Source: Caballeronia hypogeia
Lineage (GTDB): Bacteria > Pseudomonadota > Gammaproteobacteria > Burkholderiales > Burkholderiaceae
Assembly: GCF_001544875.2 (NCBI RefSeq)
Contig: NZ_FCOA02000035.1
Location: 16,534-80,533 of the forward strand
Length of the DNA: 64,000 nucleotides
Reading direction: 5' to 3'
Shown here: piece after piece, positions 26,043 through 34,595 of the stretch
Layout: each line of letters opens with the position of its first letter
How positions within the stretch are numbered: position 1 is the first letter of the stretch
Notes under the pieces: model-generated
Told to the model about the DNA's origin: nothing
The model's database searches: none
Seen by the model: only the letters and a program-made list of their open reading frames with translations
Position numbers and translations under genes: made by a program

Positions 26043-26525
26043 CTAGAACTTGTGCCGCATGCCGACGCGCAGGGACACCTGCTTGTCGGTCGTGGATGGC
26101 GTGAGCCCGGTGATCTGCGCGACCGCGCCTTGTCCGAGCGAATCGGTGCCGCTTGCCTTCTCGTAGACCGCGACGGTGTAGACATCGGTGCGCCTGGAGA
26201 GAGAGTAATCGACGCCCGCGCTGAAGAGGTTGTAGTTCGCGCCGCCCTTTCCGCCCGCGCCGCCGTTGCGCGTGTAGTCGTAGGCGACGCCCGCCAGCAG
26301 CGAAGGCGTGAAGTGATACTTTCCGTTTATCTCGAAGTTGTTGAACGCCGCGGTGCCGCTATATCGAAGCGCATTCGGACCCGATGCGGAACCCATGTCC
26401 TCGAAGCGCGTATTCGAGTAAGTGAAGTTGATGTTGGCCGCTCCGATGTTCACGCCCCCGCCGACGCCCACGATTTCCAGCATCTTCGCCGACGCATACC
26501 CCGCGAACACGGGATTGCTCTCCGG
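26043..26525 (-). pseudogene. Porin remnant: C-terminal 160 residues only
   Basis: The frame matches the last part of a Burkholderia Porin_4 protein, from SNPVFAGYASAKMLEIVGVGG through NFEINGKYHFTPSLLAGVAYDYT and SLSRRTDVYTVAVYEKASG to the terminal MRHKF with its final Phe. About 200 N-terminal residues, including the signal peptide and first strand, are missing; upstream the frame runs into unrelated sequence and then into the divergent gntR promoter. This is a 5' truncation, not a frameshift, since no porin N-terminus occurs nearby in any frame. It cannot be exported as it stands. Confidence 0.75.
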
Positions 26526-26634
26526 ACTCGTCGGGCTGCCGAAGCTACCGGAACAAGACACGTCTTCTTCACGCTCGCTTCCTACGATGCAGGAGGCCTG
26601 AGAGCGCCGCTGTGTCGGCAGAAGGCTCACTGAC

Positions 26635-27528
26635 ATGATCGACCGCTCGATTGCGACGCAAATCCTCGAACTGATCCGAACCGAAGGCCTGATGGCCGGC
26701 GCTCATCTCCCCGCCCAGATGCTCGCGGACCGGCTGCGCGTGTCGCGCTCGCCGGTGAACGAGGCCCTTGCGCTGCTGCACGAGAAAGGCGTCCTCACGC
26801 GCGAGAAGAATCGCGGGTTCTTCGTCGCGAAGCCGGTGATCGAGTCGCTCTCGGATGTGGTCGATGAACTCGGTCTCGAACAGACCGACATCGTCACGAG
26901 CGTGTACTTCCAGATTGCCGACGACCGCCTGAAAGGCGCGCTGCCCGACGAGTTCTCCGAGCAGATGATCCGCAACCGCTACGGCCTGACGAGCGCGCAA
27001 CTGACGTCCGTGCTCACCCGCATCTCGCAGGAAGGCTGGGCCGAGCGCAAGCCCGGCTACGGCTGGCAGTTCTCGCCGATGCTCACCACGCCCGACAGCC
27101 TGCTCAAGTCATATCGCCTGCGTCTCGCGCTGGAGCCCGCCGCGTTGCTGGAACCGGGGTATCGGCTGGAGAAGAAAGTGCTGGAGCGTTGCCGCGATGT
27201 GGAGAAGCATCTGCTCGCGGGCGGCATCGAAACCGATACGGCCGATCAGTTGCACGAGCGCGGCGTGCGTTTTCACGAGTCGCTGGTGGAGGCATCGGGC
27301 AACAGCTTTTTCATCGACACGATCAGGCGCGTGAATCGCGTGCGCCGCCTGCTCTCCTATCGCTCGATGCAGCATCGCGAGCGTTACGTCGAACACGCGA
27401 AACAGCATCTCGAAGTGCTCGAACTGCTCGAACGCGAGAAGAACGAGGAAGCGTCCGAGGCGATGCGCCAGCATCTTTTGCATACGCTCGATGCGCTCAC
27501 GCGCATCAGCGAGATTCTCGAACCCTAA
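26635..27528 (+). CDS. GntR-family regulator with two tandem winged-helix domains and an FCD domain
   Basis: 297 residues. The first GntR winged helix covers residues about 1-68 (AHLPAQMLADRLRVSRSPVNEALALLHEKGVLTR). A second similar module follows at about 85-145 (ADDRLKGALPDEFSEQMIRNRYGLTSAQLTSVLTRISQEGWAER). The FCD ligand domain is at about 155-290 (FHESLVEASGNSFFIDTIRRVNRVRRLL). Ordinary FadR-type regulators have one DNA-binding domain and about 240 residues. A ribosome site (AGAAGG) lies 9 bases before the ATG. It is followed after 8 bases by a binding-protein-like gene, so the two form an operon. Confidence 0.82.
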   Translation: MIDRSIATQILELIRTEGLMAGAHLPAQMLADRLRVSRSPVNEALALLHEKGVLTREKNRGFFVAKPVIESLSDVVDELGLEQTDIVTSVYFQIADDRLKGALPDEFSEQMIRNRYGLTSAQLTSVLTRISQEGWAERKPGYGWQFSPMLTTPDSLLKSYRLRLALEPAALLEPGYRLEKKVLERCRDVEKHLLAGGIETDTADQLHERGVRFHESLVEASGNSFFIDTIRRVNRVRRLLSYRSMQHRERYVEHAKQHLEVLELLEREKNEEASEAMRQHLLHTLDALTRISEILEP

Positions 27529-27536
27529 TCGTTCCC

Positions 27537-28283
27537 ATGAGCATCGATCAACGAATCGTCAACGCTTTCACGCCCACGGGCACGCTGCGCCCGTCCATCA
27601 ATCTCGGCAATCCGATTCTCGCCAACAGGCACGCGACGACCGGCGAGCCTTTCGGCGTGTCCGTCGATCTCGCGCGCGCGTTCGCGCGGCACCTCGGCGT
27701 CGAACTCGAACTCGTCGTGTTCGACGCGGCGGGCAAGTCGGTGCAGGCCGTGAGCGAGGAGCGCGCGGACTTCGGCTTCTTCGCGATCGATCCGTTGCGC
27801 GGCGAAACCATCGCGTTCACCGCGCCATACGTGTTGATCGAAGGCTTCTATCTCGTGCGCGACGATTCACCGGTCCGGACCAACGCCGATGTCGATCATG
27901 CGCATCACCGCGTGGCCGTCGGCAAGGGCAGCGCGTATGACCTGTTCCTGACGCGCGAACTGAAGGCGGCGCAGATCGTCCGCGCGCCGACTTCGCCCGC
28001 CGTCGTGCGGACTTTCATCGACGAGAATCTCGAAGTCGCCGCGGGCGTGAAGCAGCGACTCGAAGCCGATGCGCGAGAATTCCCCGGCCTGCGTCTGCTC
28101 GACGAGCGCTTCATGGTCATCCGTCAGGCGATGGGCCTGCCGAAGAGCCGCGGGACGGCAGCAGCGGACGTGCTCGCGCGCTTCGTCGAGGAGATGAAGG
28201 CATCGGGCTTCGTCGCGGATGCGCTCGCGCGTCACGGGATCGCAGGCGCGTCGGTCGCGCCCGCCGGCGACGCCACGGCCTGA
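27537..28283 (+). CDS. Solute-binding-protein-fold protein lacking a signal peptide
   Basis: 248 residues with the type II periplasmic binding fold of amino-acid ABC transporters (SBP_bac_3): FGVSVDLARAFARHLGVELELVVFDA, ERADFGFFAIDPLRGETIAFTAPYV, then the second lobe VAVGKGSAYDLFLTREL. It begins directly at the fold (MSIDQRIVNAFTPTG) with no signal sequence or transmembrane segment, and no transporter genes are nearby. It is therefore predicted to be cytoplasmic, perhaps a ligand-sensing or cyclohexadienyl-dehydratase-like enzyme rather than a transport component. It is coupled to the unusual GntR gene just upstream. Confidence 0.8.
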   Translation: MSIDQRIVNAFTPTGTLRPSINLGNPILANRHATTGEPFGVSVDLARAFARHLGVELELVVFDAAGKSVQAVSEERADFGFFAIDPLRGETIAFTAPYVLIEGFYLVRDDSPVRTNADVDHAHHRVAVGKGSAYDLFLTRELKAAQIVRAPTSPAVVRTFIDENLEVAAGVKQRLEADAREFPGLRLLDERFMVIRQAMGLPKSRGTAAADVLARFVEEMKASGFVADALARHGIAGASVAPAGDATA

Positions 28284-28290
28284 AAACCGT

Positions 28291-29196
28291 TCAGCCGTTC
28301 GCTTCCACGTACTGGTTCGCCGCGCCGGTCAGCCACGTCTCGAACGCTTCGAGCAGCGGCGAGTTCTGCTTGTCCTCCGGATACACGAGGTAGTAGCCCT
28401 TTTCGCTGCGCAAGAACAGATCGCAGGGCAGCACGAGTTCGCCGATTTCCAGTTCATGCGCGACCAGAAAGCGCGGCACGAGCGCAATGCCGAGTCCCGC
28501 TCGCGCCGCTTCCACGAGCATCGAAAACAGCTCGTAGCGCTGCCCTTTCATGCAGTCGACCTCATGCAGGCCCGCGAGCGCGAGGTACTGCCGCCACGCG
28601 TCGGGACGCGCCGACTGATGCAGCAACGTCGACTGCGCAAGCTCGGCCGCCGACAGTGTCTTGCGCCCGTCGAGCAGACGCGGGCTGCATACGGCCGTGA
28701 TCTCCTCTCCGAACAGATACTTCGTGATCGCGCCGGGCCACACGCGCTCGCCGAAGTGGATCGCGGCATCGAACGGTGTATCGGTGAAAAGGAACGGCTC
28801 CGCGCGCGTCGTCAGATTCACGATGATGCGCTCGTGCTTCGCATAGAACTCGGGCATGCGCGGAATCAGCCAGCGCGTGGCGAATGTCGGAATGACGGCG
28901 AGTTCGAGCACGCCGCCCGCGTTGCGATAGGCCATCGCATCCAGCGTGTCGCGCTCGATGCGATCCAGATGCCGGCGCACCTGCTCCGCATAGTGCTTGC
29001 CCACCTCGGTCAGGCTCAGGCGCTTCTTGAAGCGGTTGAACAGCGGCAAGCCCAGATACTCCTCCAGTCCCGCGACCTGCCGGCCCACCGCGCTTTGCGT
29101 GAGCGCGAGCTCGTCGGCGCTGCGCGTGAAGCTCAGGTGACGCGCGGCCGCTTCGAAGGCGATCAGCGCCTCCATGCTCGGGATTCTTCTTCTCAC
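28291..29196 (-). CDS. LysR-family regulator, GcvA-like
   Basis: About 301 residues from a GTG start (RRRIPSMEALIAFEAAARHLSF) with GGAGGA 7 bases upstream; the open frame extends 5 codons further to a TTG inside that ribosome site. HTH in residues 5-65, GcvA-like co-inducer domain after. It converges on the binding-protein-like gene (7 bases apart) and is divergent from the small protein and NADH dehydrogenase genes beginning at 29321, which it may control. Confidence 0.85.
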   Translation of the reverse strand: MRRRIPSMEALIAFEAAARHLSFTRSADELALTQSAVGRQVAGLEEYLGLPLFNRFKKRLSLTEVGKHYAEQVRRHLDRIERDTLDAMAYRNAGGVLELAVIPTFATRWLIPRMPEFYAKHERIIVNLTTRAEPFLFTDTPFDAAIHFGERVWPGAITKYLFGEEITAVCSPRLLDGRKTLSAAELAQSTLLHQSARPDAWRQYLALAGLHEVDCMKGQRYELFSMLVEAARAGLGIALVPRFLVAHELEIGELVLPCDLFLRSEKGYYLVYPEDKQNSPLLEAFETWLTGAANQYVEANG

Positions 29197-29320
29197 AGAT
29201 CGTTCCTCCAACGCACAACATCACGCATTTATATCGCTTGCTGCAAAACATACGTCACAACAACAATGGACCGAAAGAGTTTCCGACATTTTTTATTCAC
29301 GCTTCTTTCGAGCCATCGAC

Positions 29321-29503
29321 ATGACGACCTTCGCTTACGACCCGTTCCCGCTCGCCGACGACCGCGCGCATTCCCAGATCGCGGAACTCGTCGCCCCGCC
29401 TTCGACGTATGCCGTCCTGCTGCGCGCGCCGATGTCGTCTATCGCGAGCAACGTCTCCGAACGCGCGGACGTCTCCTCGGTCGCCATTCTCGGCTACAAC
29501 TGA
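29321..29503 (+). CDS. Small hypothetical protein (60 residues) upstream of NADH dehydrogenase
   Basis: MTTFAYDPFPLADDRAHSQI start. Codons show the strong G/C third-position bias of real genes in this window, and the stop is 12 bases before the next start, which has its own GGAG. The ribosome site of this ORF is weak. The frame is open further upstream without coding character. No domain recognised; a short hydrophobic stretch (YAVLLRAPMSSIA) is too weak for a membrane helix. It may be a leader or partner protein of the dehydrogenase. Confidence 0.5.
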   Translation: MTTFAYDPFPLADDRAHSQIAELVAPPSTYAVLLRAPMSSIASNVSERADVSSVAILGYN

Positions 29504-29515
29504 CGGAGGCGCGAG

Positions 29516-30808
29516 ATGCATCGTATCGTCATCGTCGGAGGCGGCGCGGGCGGGCTGGAACTGGCGACGCGGCTGGGCGACAGCCTCGGCCGCACGCGGC
29601 GCGCGCAGGTCACGCTCGTCGATTGCCGCCCCACGCACGTCTGGAAACCGCTGTTGCACGAGGTCGCGACCGGCAGCCTCGACATTCAGGTGCATCAGAT
29701 CGAATATGCGGCGCAGGCCCGCTGGCATCACTTCGAGTTCGTGCATGGCGCGCTCGACGGCCTCGACCGTGGCGCGAAGCATCTGCACATCGCGCCACCC
29801 GCGGAAAGCGAGCACATGATGCCGACGCGCACCGTCGAGTACGACACGCTCGTACTCGCCCTCGGCAGCCGGACGCATTTCTTCGGCGTGCCGGGCGCGG
29901 CGGAGCACAGCATCGCGCTCGATACGGTGGAGCAGGCCGAGCGTCTGCGCCAGCGGCTGTTACAGGCATGCGTGCGGCATTCGGGCAGACATGGCGAGGG
30001 CTCGCGCACGGCGGCCAATGTCGCGATCATCGGCGGCGGCGCGACGGGCGTCGAACTCGCGGCCGAGTTGCGCAGGATGGAGATCGAGTTGCGCCGCTTC
30101 GGCCTGCATTCGAGCGCACGCGACAGCGATATCCGCGTCACGCTCATCGAAGCGGGACCGCGCGTGCTGCCGGCGCTGCCGCCCGAAGTCTCCGCCACCA
30201 CCGAAGCCTTGCTGGCCAGACTGAATATCGAGGTATCGGTGGGCGATCCGGTCACCGACGTGTCGCCGCATGCGCTGACCACGCGCAGCGGCCGCGCGAT
30301 TCCCGTCGATCTGACCATCTGGGCGGCGGGCATCAAGGCGCCGGACTGCCTTGCCGCGCTCGATGGCCTGCCGGTCAATCGCATCAATCAGCTCAAGGTG
30401 ACGCGCACGCTGCGGAGCGAAGCCGATGACAACGTGTTCGCGCTCGGCGACTGCGCAAGCTGCTCGTGGACCGATGGCAAGATGGTCCCGCCGCGCGCGC
30501 AGGCCGCGCATCAGCAGGCGCTGTTTCTGGCGAAGGCGTTGAAGTCACGCGTGGCCGGGCGGCCGATCGGCGAGTTCACGTACTCGGACTACGGTTCACT
30601 AGTGTCGCTCGGGCATGTATCGGCAGTGGGCAGCTTGCCCGGCGCGCTCGGCAAGAACCTGATCGTGCGCGGCTTCATGGCGAAGCTCATGTACGCGGCG
30701 CTGTATCGCAAGCATCTCGCGGCGGTGTCGGGCTTGCGGCGGTCGCTTGCCAGTCTCGCGATGCATGCGTTGCGGCGTGTGACCACGCCGCGCGTCAAGC
30801 TGCACTGA
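29516..30808 (+). CDS. Type II NADH:quinone oxidoreductase (NDH-2 family)
   Basis: 430-residue flavoprotein that oxidises NADH and reduces quinone without pumping protons. FAD-binding HRIVIVGGGAGGLELATRLG at the N-terminus, NADH-binding ANVAIIGGGATGVELAAELRRM near residue 165, and the ATG-type motif VFALGDCASCSW before residue 320 are all present. THVWKPLLHEVATGSLD is a classic NDH-2 segment. The C-terminus (FMAKLMYAALYRKHL) has the amphipathic character used for membrane attachment. Probably co-transcribed with the small gene at 29321. Confidence 0.88.
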   Translation: MHRIVIVGGGAGGLELATRLGDSLGRTRRAQVTLVDCRPTHVWKPLLHEVATGSLDIQVHQIEYAAQARWHHFEFVHGALDGLDRGAKHLHIAPPAESEHMMPTRTVEYDTLVLALGSRTHFFGVPGAAEHSIALDTVEQAERLRQRLLQACVRHSGRHGEGSRTAANVAIIGGGATGVELAAELRRMEIELRRFGLHSSARDSDIRVTLIEAGPRVLPALPPEVSATTEALLARLNIEVSVGDPVTDVSPHALTTRSGRAIPVDLTIWAAGIKAPDCLAALDGLPVNRINQLKVTRTLRSEADDNVFALGDCASCSWTDGKMVPPRAQAAHQQALFLAKALKSRVAGRPIGEFTYSDYGSLVSLGHVSAVGSLPGALGKNLIVRGFMAKLMYAALYRKHLAAVSGLRRSLASLAMHALRRVTTPRVKLH

Positions 30809-30826
30809 CGTCGCTGAATCGCGCGA

Positions 30827-32230
30827 TCACGGCCGTTCCGCCGTGGCCGCGTGCGTATCGCGATGGAGAACCTTGAGTAGCTGGCTGACCGTCATCGCGG
30901 CAACCGGCACGCCGAGCGCGAAGTACGAACTGTCGATCCCATAAGGATTGCCCGCAATGAACCACGAAATCGTCGCGACGATGGACAGCACGATGCCCGT
31001 CATCGCGCCTCGCGGCGTGCCGAAGCGCGGCGCGTAGAAGCACAGCAGGATCATCACGGCGAGCGTCGCCCTGAGCGACTTGCCAAGGAACGCGATCAGC
31101 AGGATCTTGCTTGCAAAGAGCGCGAGCACCAGCGGAATCAGGCCGATCACGACCGTGGTGATGCGAATGAAGCGCAACGACGAACGATCGTCGCCCTGCT
31201 TCCTGAAGAGCGGTTCGTAGAAATCGCGCAGCAGCAGCGTGCCCGATGCGATCGTGCTCGCCGAGATTCCGCCGAACAGCGCGCCGGCCAGTCCGATCAC
31301 GACGATGCTCGCCGAGAACGGCGGCATATGCGCGATCAGCACCGGGAAGGCATCGATCGATCTGATGCCCGGATACAGGTACGCGCTGCTTACGCCGATC
31401 AGCGCGACGATCGCACCGAACGGGATCATCAGCGCCGCGACGTAGTAGCACGCGCGCCGTGCGCCACGGTCGTCGGGCGTCGTGACAATGCCCTGGATCA
31501 CGTACTGCGTCGCGAAGATCGAGCCGATGCCCGCGATCATCCACGCGACGATCTGCGAGAGTCCGACGCCGGCGATATCGAACATGCGCGGCGCGAGCGC
31601 GCTCCGCAAATGCGCATAGCCGCCCGACTGCGTGAGCGCGAACGCGAGCGCCAGCACGATGCCCACATACTTGATGATCGCGTTCAGCGTGTTGGTGTAG
31701 ATCACCGAGCGGAATCCGCCGACCGTCACGAAGAAGATCGCCACCAGACCGACGATGACGGTCGCCACGCCGCGATCGATCTGCATGACCGCGCCCAGCA
31801 CCGCGCCGCCGCTCGCATACAGCGCGACCGCGACCACGTTCAGCGAGAAGATCGTCAGCACCGACGCGGCGTAGCGCACGCCCTTTCCATACGTCTGTTC
31901 GAGAATCGCGGATATCGTGTTGAGCTTCGTGCGCCGGTAGCGGCCGACGAGCAGCACGCCGAGCAACAGGAAGCCCATCGACAGCGCGACGAGATTCCAT
32001 CCCGCCGAGATGCCGTCCTCGAAACCCTTCTGCGCGGTGCCGATGCTCACCGAGCTGCCGATGAACTCCGACAGCATCAGCGCCGCGATCAGCCACGGAG
32101 CGAAGGCTTTGCCGCCCTCGGTGAAGCCCGCGCTGCTCGATGCATGCCGGCGAACGCTATAACCCATGAAAGCGATCAGCGCGAAGTAGATCGCGGTGAC
32201 GCCGATGATCAACGTGACTCGTGTCAACAC
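30827..32230 (-). CDS. Sodium:solute symporter (SSS family)
   Basis: 467 residues with about 13 transmembrane helices. SSS signatures: FMGYSVRRHASSSAGFTEGGKAFAPWLIAALMLSEFIGSSVSIGTAQKG with the Na-site Ser/Gly positions, and the GGFRSVIYTNTLNAIIKYVG motif. GTG start with GGAGA 7 bases upstream. It lies 123 bases after the enolase-superfamily gene on the same strand, so the pair probably form an operon that imports and dehydrates a sugar acid or related hydroxy acid, controlled by the GntR gene at 33669. Confidence 0.87.
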   Translation of the reverse strand: MLTRVTLIIGVTAIYFALIAFMGYSVRRHASSSAGFTEGGKAFAPWLIAALMLSEFIGSSVSIGTAQKGFEDGISAGWNLVALSMGFLLLGVLLVGRYRRTKLNTISAILEQTYGKGVRYAASVLTIFSLNVVAVALYASGGAVLGAVMQIDRGVATVIVGLVAIFFVTVGGFRSVIYTNTLNAIIKYVGIVLALAFALTQSGGYAHLRSALAPRMFDIAGVGLSQIVAWMIAGIGSIFATQYVIQGIVTTPDDRGARRACYYVAALMIPFGAIVALIGVSSAYLYPGIRSIDAFPVLIAHMPPFSASIVVIGLAGALFGGISASTIASGTLLLRDFYEPLFRKQGDDRSSLRFIRITTVVIGLIPLVLALFASKILLIAFLGKSLRATLAVMILLCFYAPRFGTPRGAMTGIVLSIVATISWFIAGNPYGIDSSYFALGVPVAAMTVSQLLKVLHRDTHAATAERP

Positions 32231-32353
32231 TTTCTGTCTCCAGTATGAAAGTGCAAGTGCAAGAAATCCGGGCAGCCGCTCTCCCTGCGCAGGTCTGGAT
32301 GCGCATGCCCGCCTCGAAGGCGTCGGTGGCTTTGCCGGGGGTGCTTCGCTACA

Positions 32354-33559
32354 TCAATGCGACAGGCGGCTCTCGCGAATCGCCGCGCCTTTGCTTTGCC
32401 GGACCTGCGGCAACAGCGCGGTGCCCAGACCCGGGTCGGTGGGGGCGAGCGCGACGCCGTTGCGAATGACCGGCAGGCGATCGACGATCTCCGGATACCA
32501 GCTCGCGAGCGACGCCCGCACGACTTCCTGATAGATCGCCGTGGGCGCGTGCAGCGCGAGATGCAGACCCGCCATCAGCGCCACCGGCCCCGTGCAGTCA
32601 TGCGGCGCGAGCGGCTTCGCGTACGCTTCCGCGAGCGCCGCGATCTTGCGCGCCTCGGTGATACCGCCGCACCACGTCAGATCGACCATCACGACATCGA
32701 GCGCGTCGGCGGCCAGCATGTCGCGAAAGCTCTTCACGCCCGCGAGGTTCTCGCCGCCGCAGATCGGCGCGCGCGTCTGGCGGCGCAGATCGGCCACCGC
32801 GCTGAAGTTGTCCATCTTCGCGATGGGGTCCTCGACCCACAGCACGTCGAAGTCCGCGAGCGCATTGCAGATGCGCGCGGCCGCGCGCGCGCCCCACAGG
32901 CTGTGCAACTCGCACATGATCTCGATGCGATTGCCCACCGCCTTGCGAATCTTGCGGAACGGCTCGAGCCCGGCGTTCAGGTCGGCGAGCGTGATGTGGT
33001 GCGGGCTCTGCAACGCGAAGTCGTCGAACGGCCAGATCTTCATCGCGCCATAGCCCTCTTCGAGAAGACTCTCGGCAAGCGCGCCGGCATCGCGCATGAA
33101 GGCGAGCTGGTCGTCGTACGGACCCGTGCTCGTTTCCAGCGATCCGATGCTCCGCCGCGCGCCCTGCGAAGTATTGAAGTCATAGCCGGCGCAGGTGTTG
33201 TACACCGGCACCTGCTCGCGCATGGCGCCGCCCATCGCCACGTGCACCGGCACGCCCGCGCGCTTTCCGGCCAGGTCCCACAGCGCGATATCGACCGCGC
33301 TGGCCGCGCGCACCTCCGCGCTGCTGCTGTTGAAGCCGACATACGAGCCCATCAGTTCCTGCGTGATCGCGGTGACATGTTCGGCGGCGCGGCCCAGCAG
33401 CGCCGGCGCGACCAGCTCGTGCAACACCGCCTCGACGGCCTGCGCGCCGCGAAAGGTCTCGCCCAGACCGGTGAGTCCGTCGTCGGTTTCGATCTCGACC
33501 CAGACGAGCTTGGGACGCTGTGGCAGGCGGATGGTGCGGAGGTTGACGATCTTTGGCAC
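32354..33559 (-). CDS. Enolase-superfamily acid-sugar dehydratase (mandelate racemase/galactonate dehydratase group)
   Basis: 401 residues. Active-site positions of the mandelate racemase subgroup are visible: Lys174 in AMKIWPFD, metal ligands Glu217 (MCELHSLW), Glu243 (WVEDP) and Glu270 (CGGENL), and the His-Asp dyad Asp293 (MVDLTWCGG) with His320 (APHDCTGP). The KIWPF form replaces the usual KxK, so the substrate may differ from well-studied galactonate or gluconate dehydratases. GTG start with only a weak ribosome site. Divergent from a GntR regulator; its operon partner is the SSS symporter. Exact substrate not determined. Confidence 0.83.
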   Translation of the reverse strand: MPKIVNLRTIRLPQRPKLVWVEIETDDGLTGLGETFRGAQAVEAVLHELVAPALLGRAAEHVTAITQELMGSYVGFNSSSAEVRAASAVDIALWDLAGKRAGVPVHVAMGGAMREQVPVYNTCAGYDFNTSQGARRSIGSLETSTGPYDDQLAFMRDAGALAESLLEEGYGAMKIWPFDDFALQSPHHITLADLNAGLEPFRKIRKAVGNRIEIMCELHSLWGARAAARICNALADFDVLWVEDPIAKMDNFSAVADLRRQTRAPICGGENLAGVKSFRDMLAADALDVVMVDLTWCGGITEARKIAALAEAYAKPLAPHDCTGPVALMAGLHLALHAPTAIYQEVVRASLASWYPEIVDRLPVIRNGVALAPTDPGLGTALLPQVRQSKGAAIRESRLSH

Positions 33560-33635
33560 GGTGTGAAACCCGATTGGCTGGACGTTGAACCGATTCTGTC
33601 GACCACGCTTTATGCTGTCAATTTAATCTGCTAGT

Positions 33636-33646
33636 CTGTCTGACAG
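33636..33646. promoter_or_regulatory. Probable GntR operator, copy 1 (CTGTCTGACAG)
   Basis: Palindromic CTGTC-T-GACAG lies in the 109-base divergent promoter region of the dehydratase and gntR genes, 23 bases before the gntR start. The same 11-mer recurs at 34585-34595. A TGTCA half-site lies at 33615-33619. Confidence 0.6.
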
Positions 33647-33668
33647 GTTTGAGCCACCAGGAAATATC

Positions 33669-34382
33669 ATGCATTCGCTTCGCCCTTCCTCCCAGATTCC
33701 CGTGCATACGCGCGACGAATACGCTTACGACCAGTTGCTCGCGTTGATCGGCAGCGGCGAGTTCGAGACGGGGGAGCGTCTGCCGGGCGAGCAGACAATG
33801 GCGGAGCGCTTCGGCGTGTCGCGCCCCATGCTGCGGCAGGCGCTCGCGCGTTTGCGCTCGGAAGGCAAGATTCATTCGCGCAAGGGATCGGGCCACTACG
33901 TCAGCGCGCAGGAGCCCGCGTCGAAGATTCTTTCGTATGCGACGCTCGGCAGCATTCCCGATGTGCGCAACTTTCTGGAGTTCCGCCGTAGCCTCGAAGG
34001 CGAAAGCGCGGCGTGCGCGGCGCAACTCGGCGACAGGCTCGCGATATCGAAGCTCAAGAAGTGTCATGCGCGGCTGGCCGAGGCGTTCTCGTCCGGCGAA
34101 TCGGGAATCGATCAGGACATCGCGTTTCATATGGCCGTGGCGCAGGCGACCGGCAACCGGTTCTTCGCGCACACGCTGGGCGCCTTGCTGGAACAGATGA
34201 GCTTCAGCATCCGGCTCGTGCGCGATCTGTCGGGCGCGAGCCCGGTCGCGCCGCGTCGTCAGGCGGTGATCGACGAGCACGCGCGGATCGTCGCGGCCAT
34301 TGACGCGGGCGACGCGGGGCGCGCCCGCGACGCGATGCGCGACCATATCGAAGGCGGCATCGCACGGCTCTTCAACAAATGA
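33669..34382 (+). CDS. FadR-subfamily GntR regulator of the symporter/dehydratase operon
   Basis: 237 residues. GntR winged helix at about 15-85 (ETGERLPGEQTMAERFGVSRPMLRQALARLRSEGKIHSRKGSGHYV) and FCD domain at about 105-230 with DIAFHMAVAQATGNRFF. It is divergent from the dehydratase gene and flanked on both sides by the 11-bp palindrome CTGTCTGACAG, its likely operator. The inducer is probably the sugar acid or hydroxy acid handled by the operon. Confidence 0.87.
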   Translation: MHSLRPSSQIPVHTRDEYAYDQLLALIGSGEFETGERLPGEQTMAERFGVSRPMLRQALARLRSEGKIHSRKGSGHYVSAQEPASKILSYATLGSIPDVRNFLEFRRSLEGESAACAAQLGDRLAISKLKKCHARLAEAFSSGESGIDQDIAFHMAVAQATGNRFFAHTLGALLEQMSFSIRLVRDLSGASPVAPRRQAVIDEHARIVAAIDAGDAGRARDAMRDHIEGGIARLFNK

Positions 34383-34429
34383 ATCAGGCAGCGCACAGCT
34401 TTACGTGTTCGATGCTTCCGACAAGTTGC

Positions 34430-34450
34430 GGCCGATGTTCGACATCGGCC
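34430..34450 (+). terminator. Hairpin downstream of gntR
   Basis: GGCCGATGT-TCG-ACATCGGCC, a perfect 9-bp stem with a 3-base loop, 47 bases after the stop. No T-run follows. Confidence 0.45.
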
Positions 34451-34584
34451 CCGGGACATGGTTAGACATCCGAATAGGATGATCGGCTGGAGTGGCGGAA
34501 TTCAGACCTGTGCAGAGGCGTTGTTTCCGTCGGGCAGGGCCTGACTATGAAGTGGACTAACGCGCGCCAAGAAAATCCCAAAAG

Positions 34585-34595
34585 CTGTCTGACAG
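34585..34595. promoter_or_regulatory. Probable GntR operator, copy 2 (CTGTCTGACAG)
   Basis: Exact repeat of the palindrome at 33636-33646 (12 bases identical including the trailing G), placed 202 bases downstream of the gntR stop in gene-free DNA. Confidence 0.5.

Noticed and set aside
28219..30429. 736-codon plus-strand open frame running through lysR and ndh
   Set aside because: Low-complexity Arg/Ala-rich product overlapping three well-supported genes; no motif and no ribosome site.
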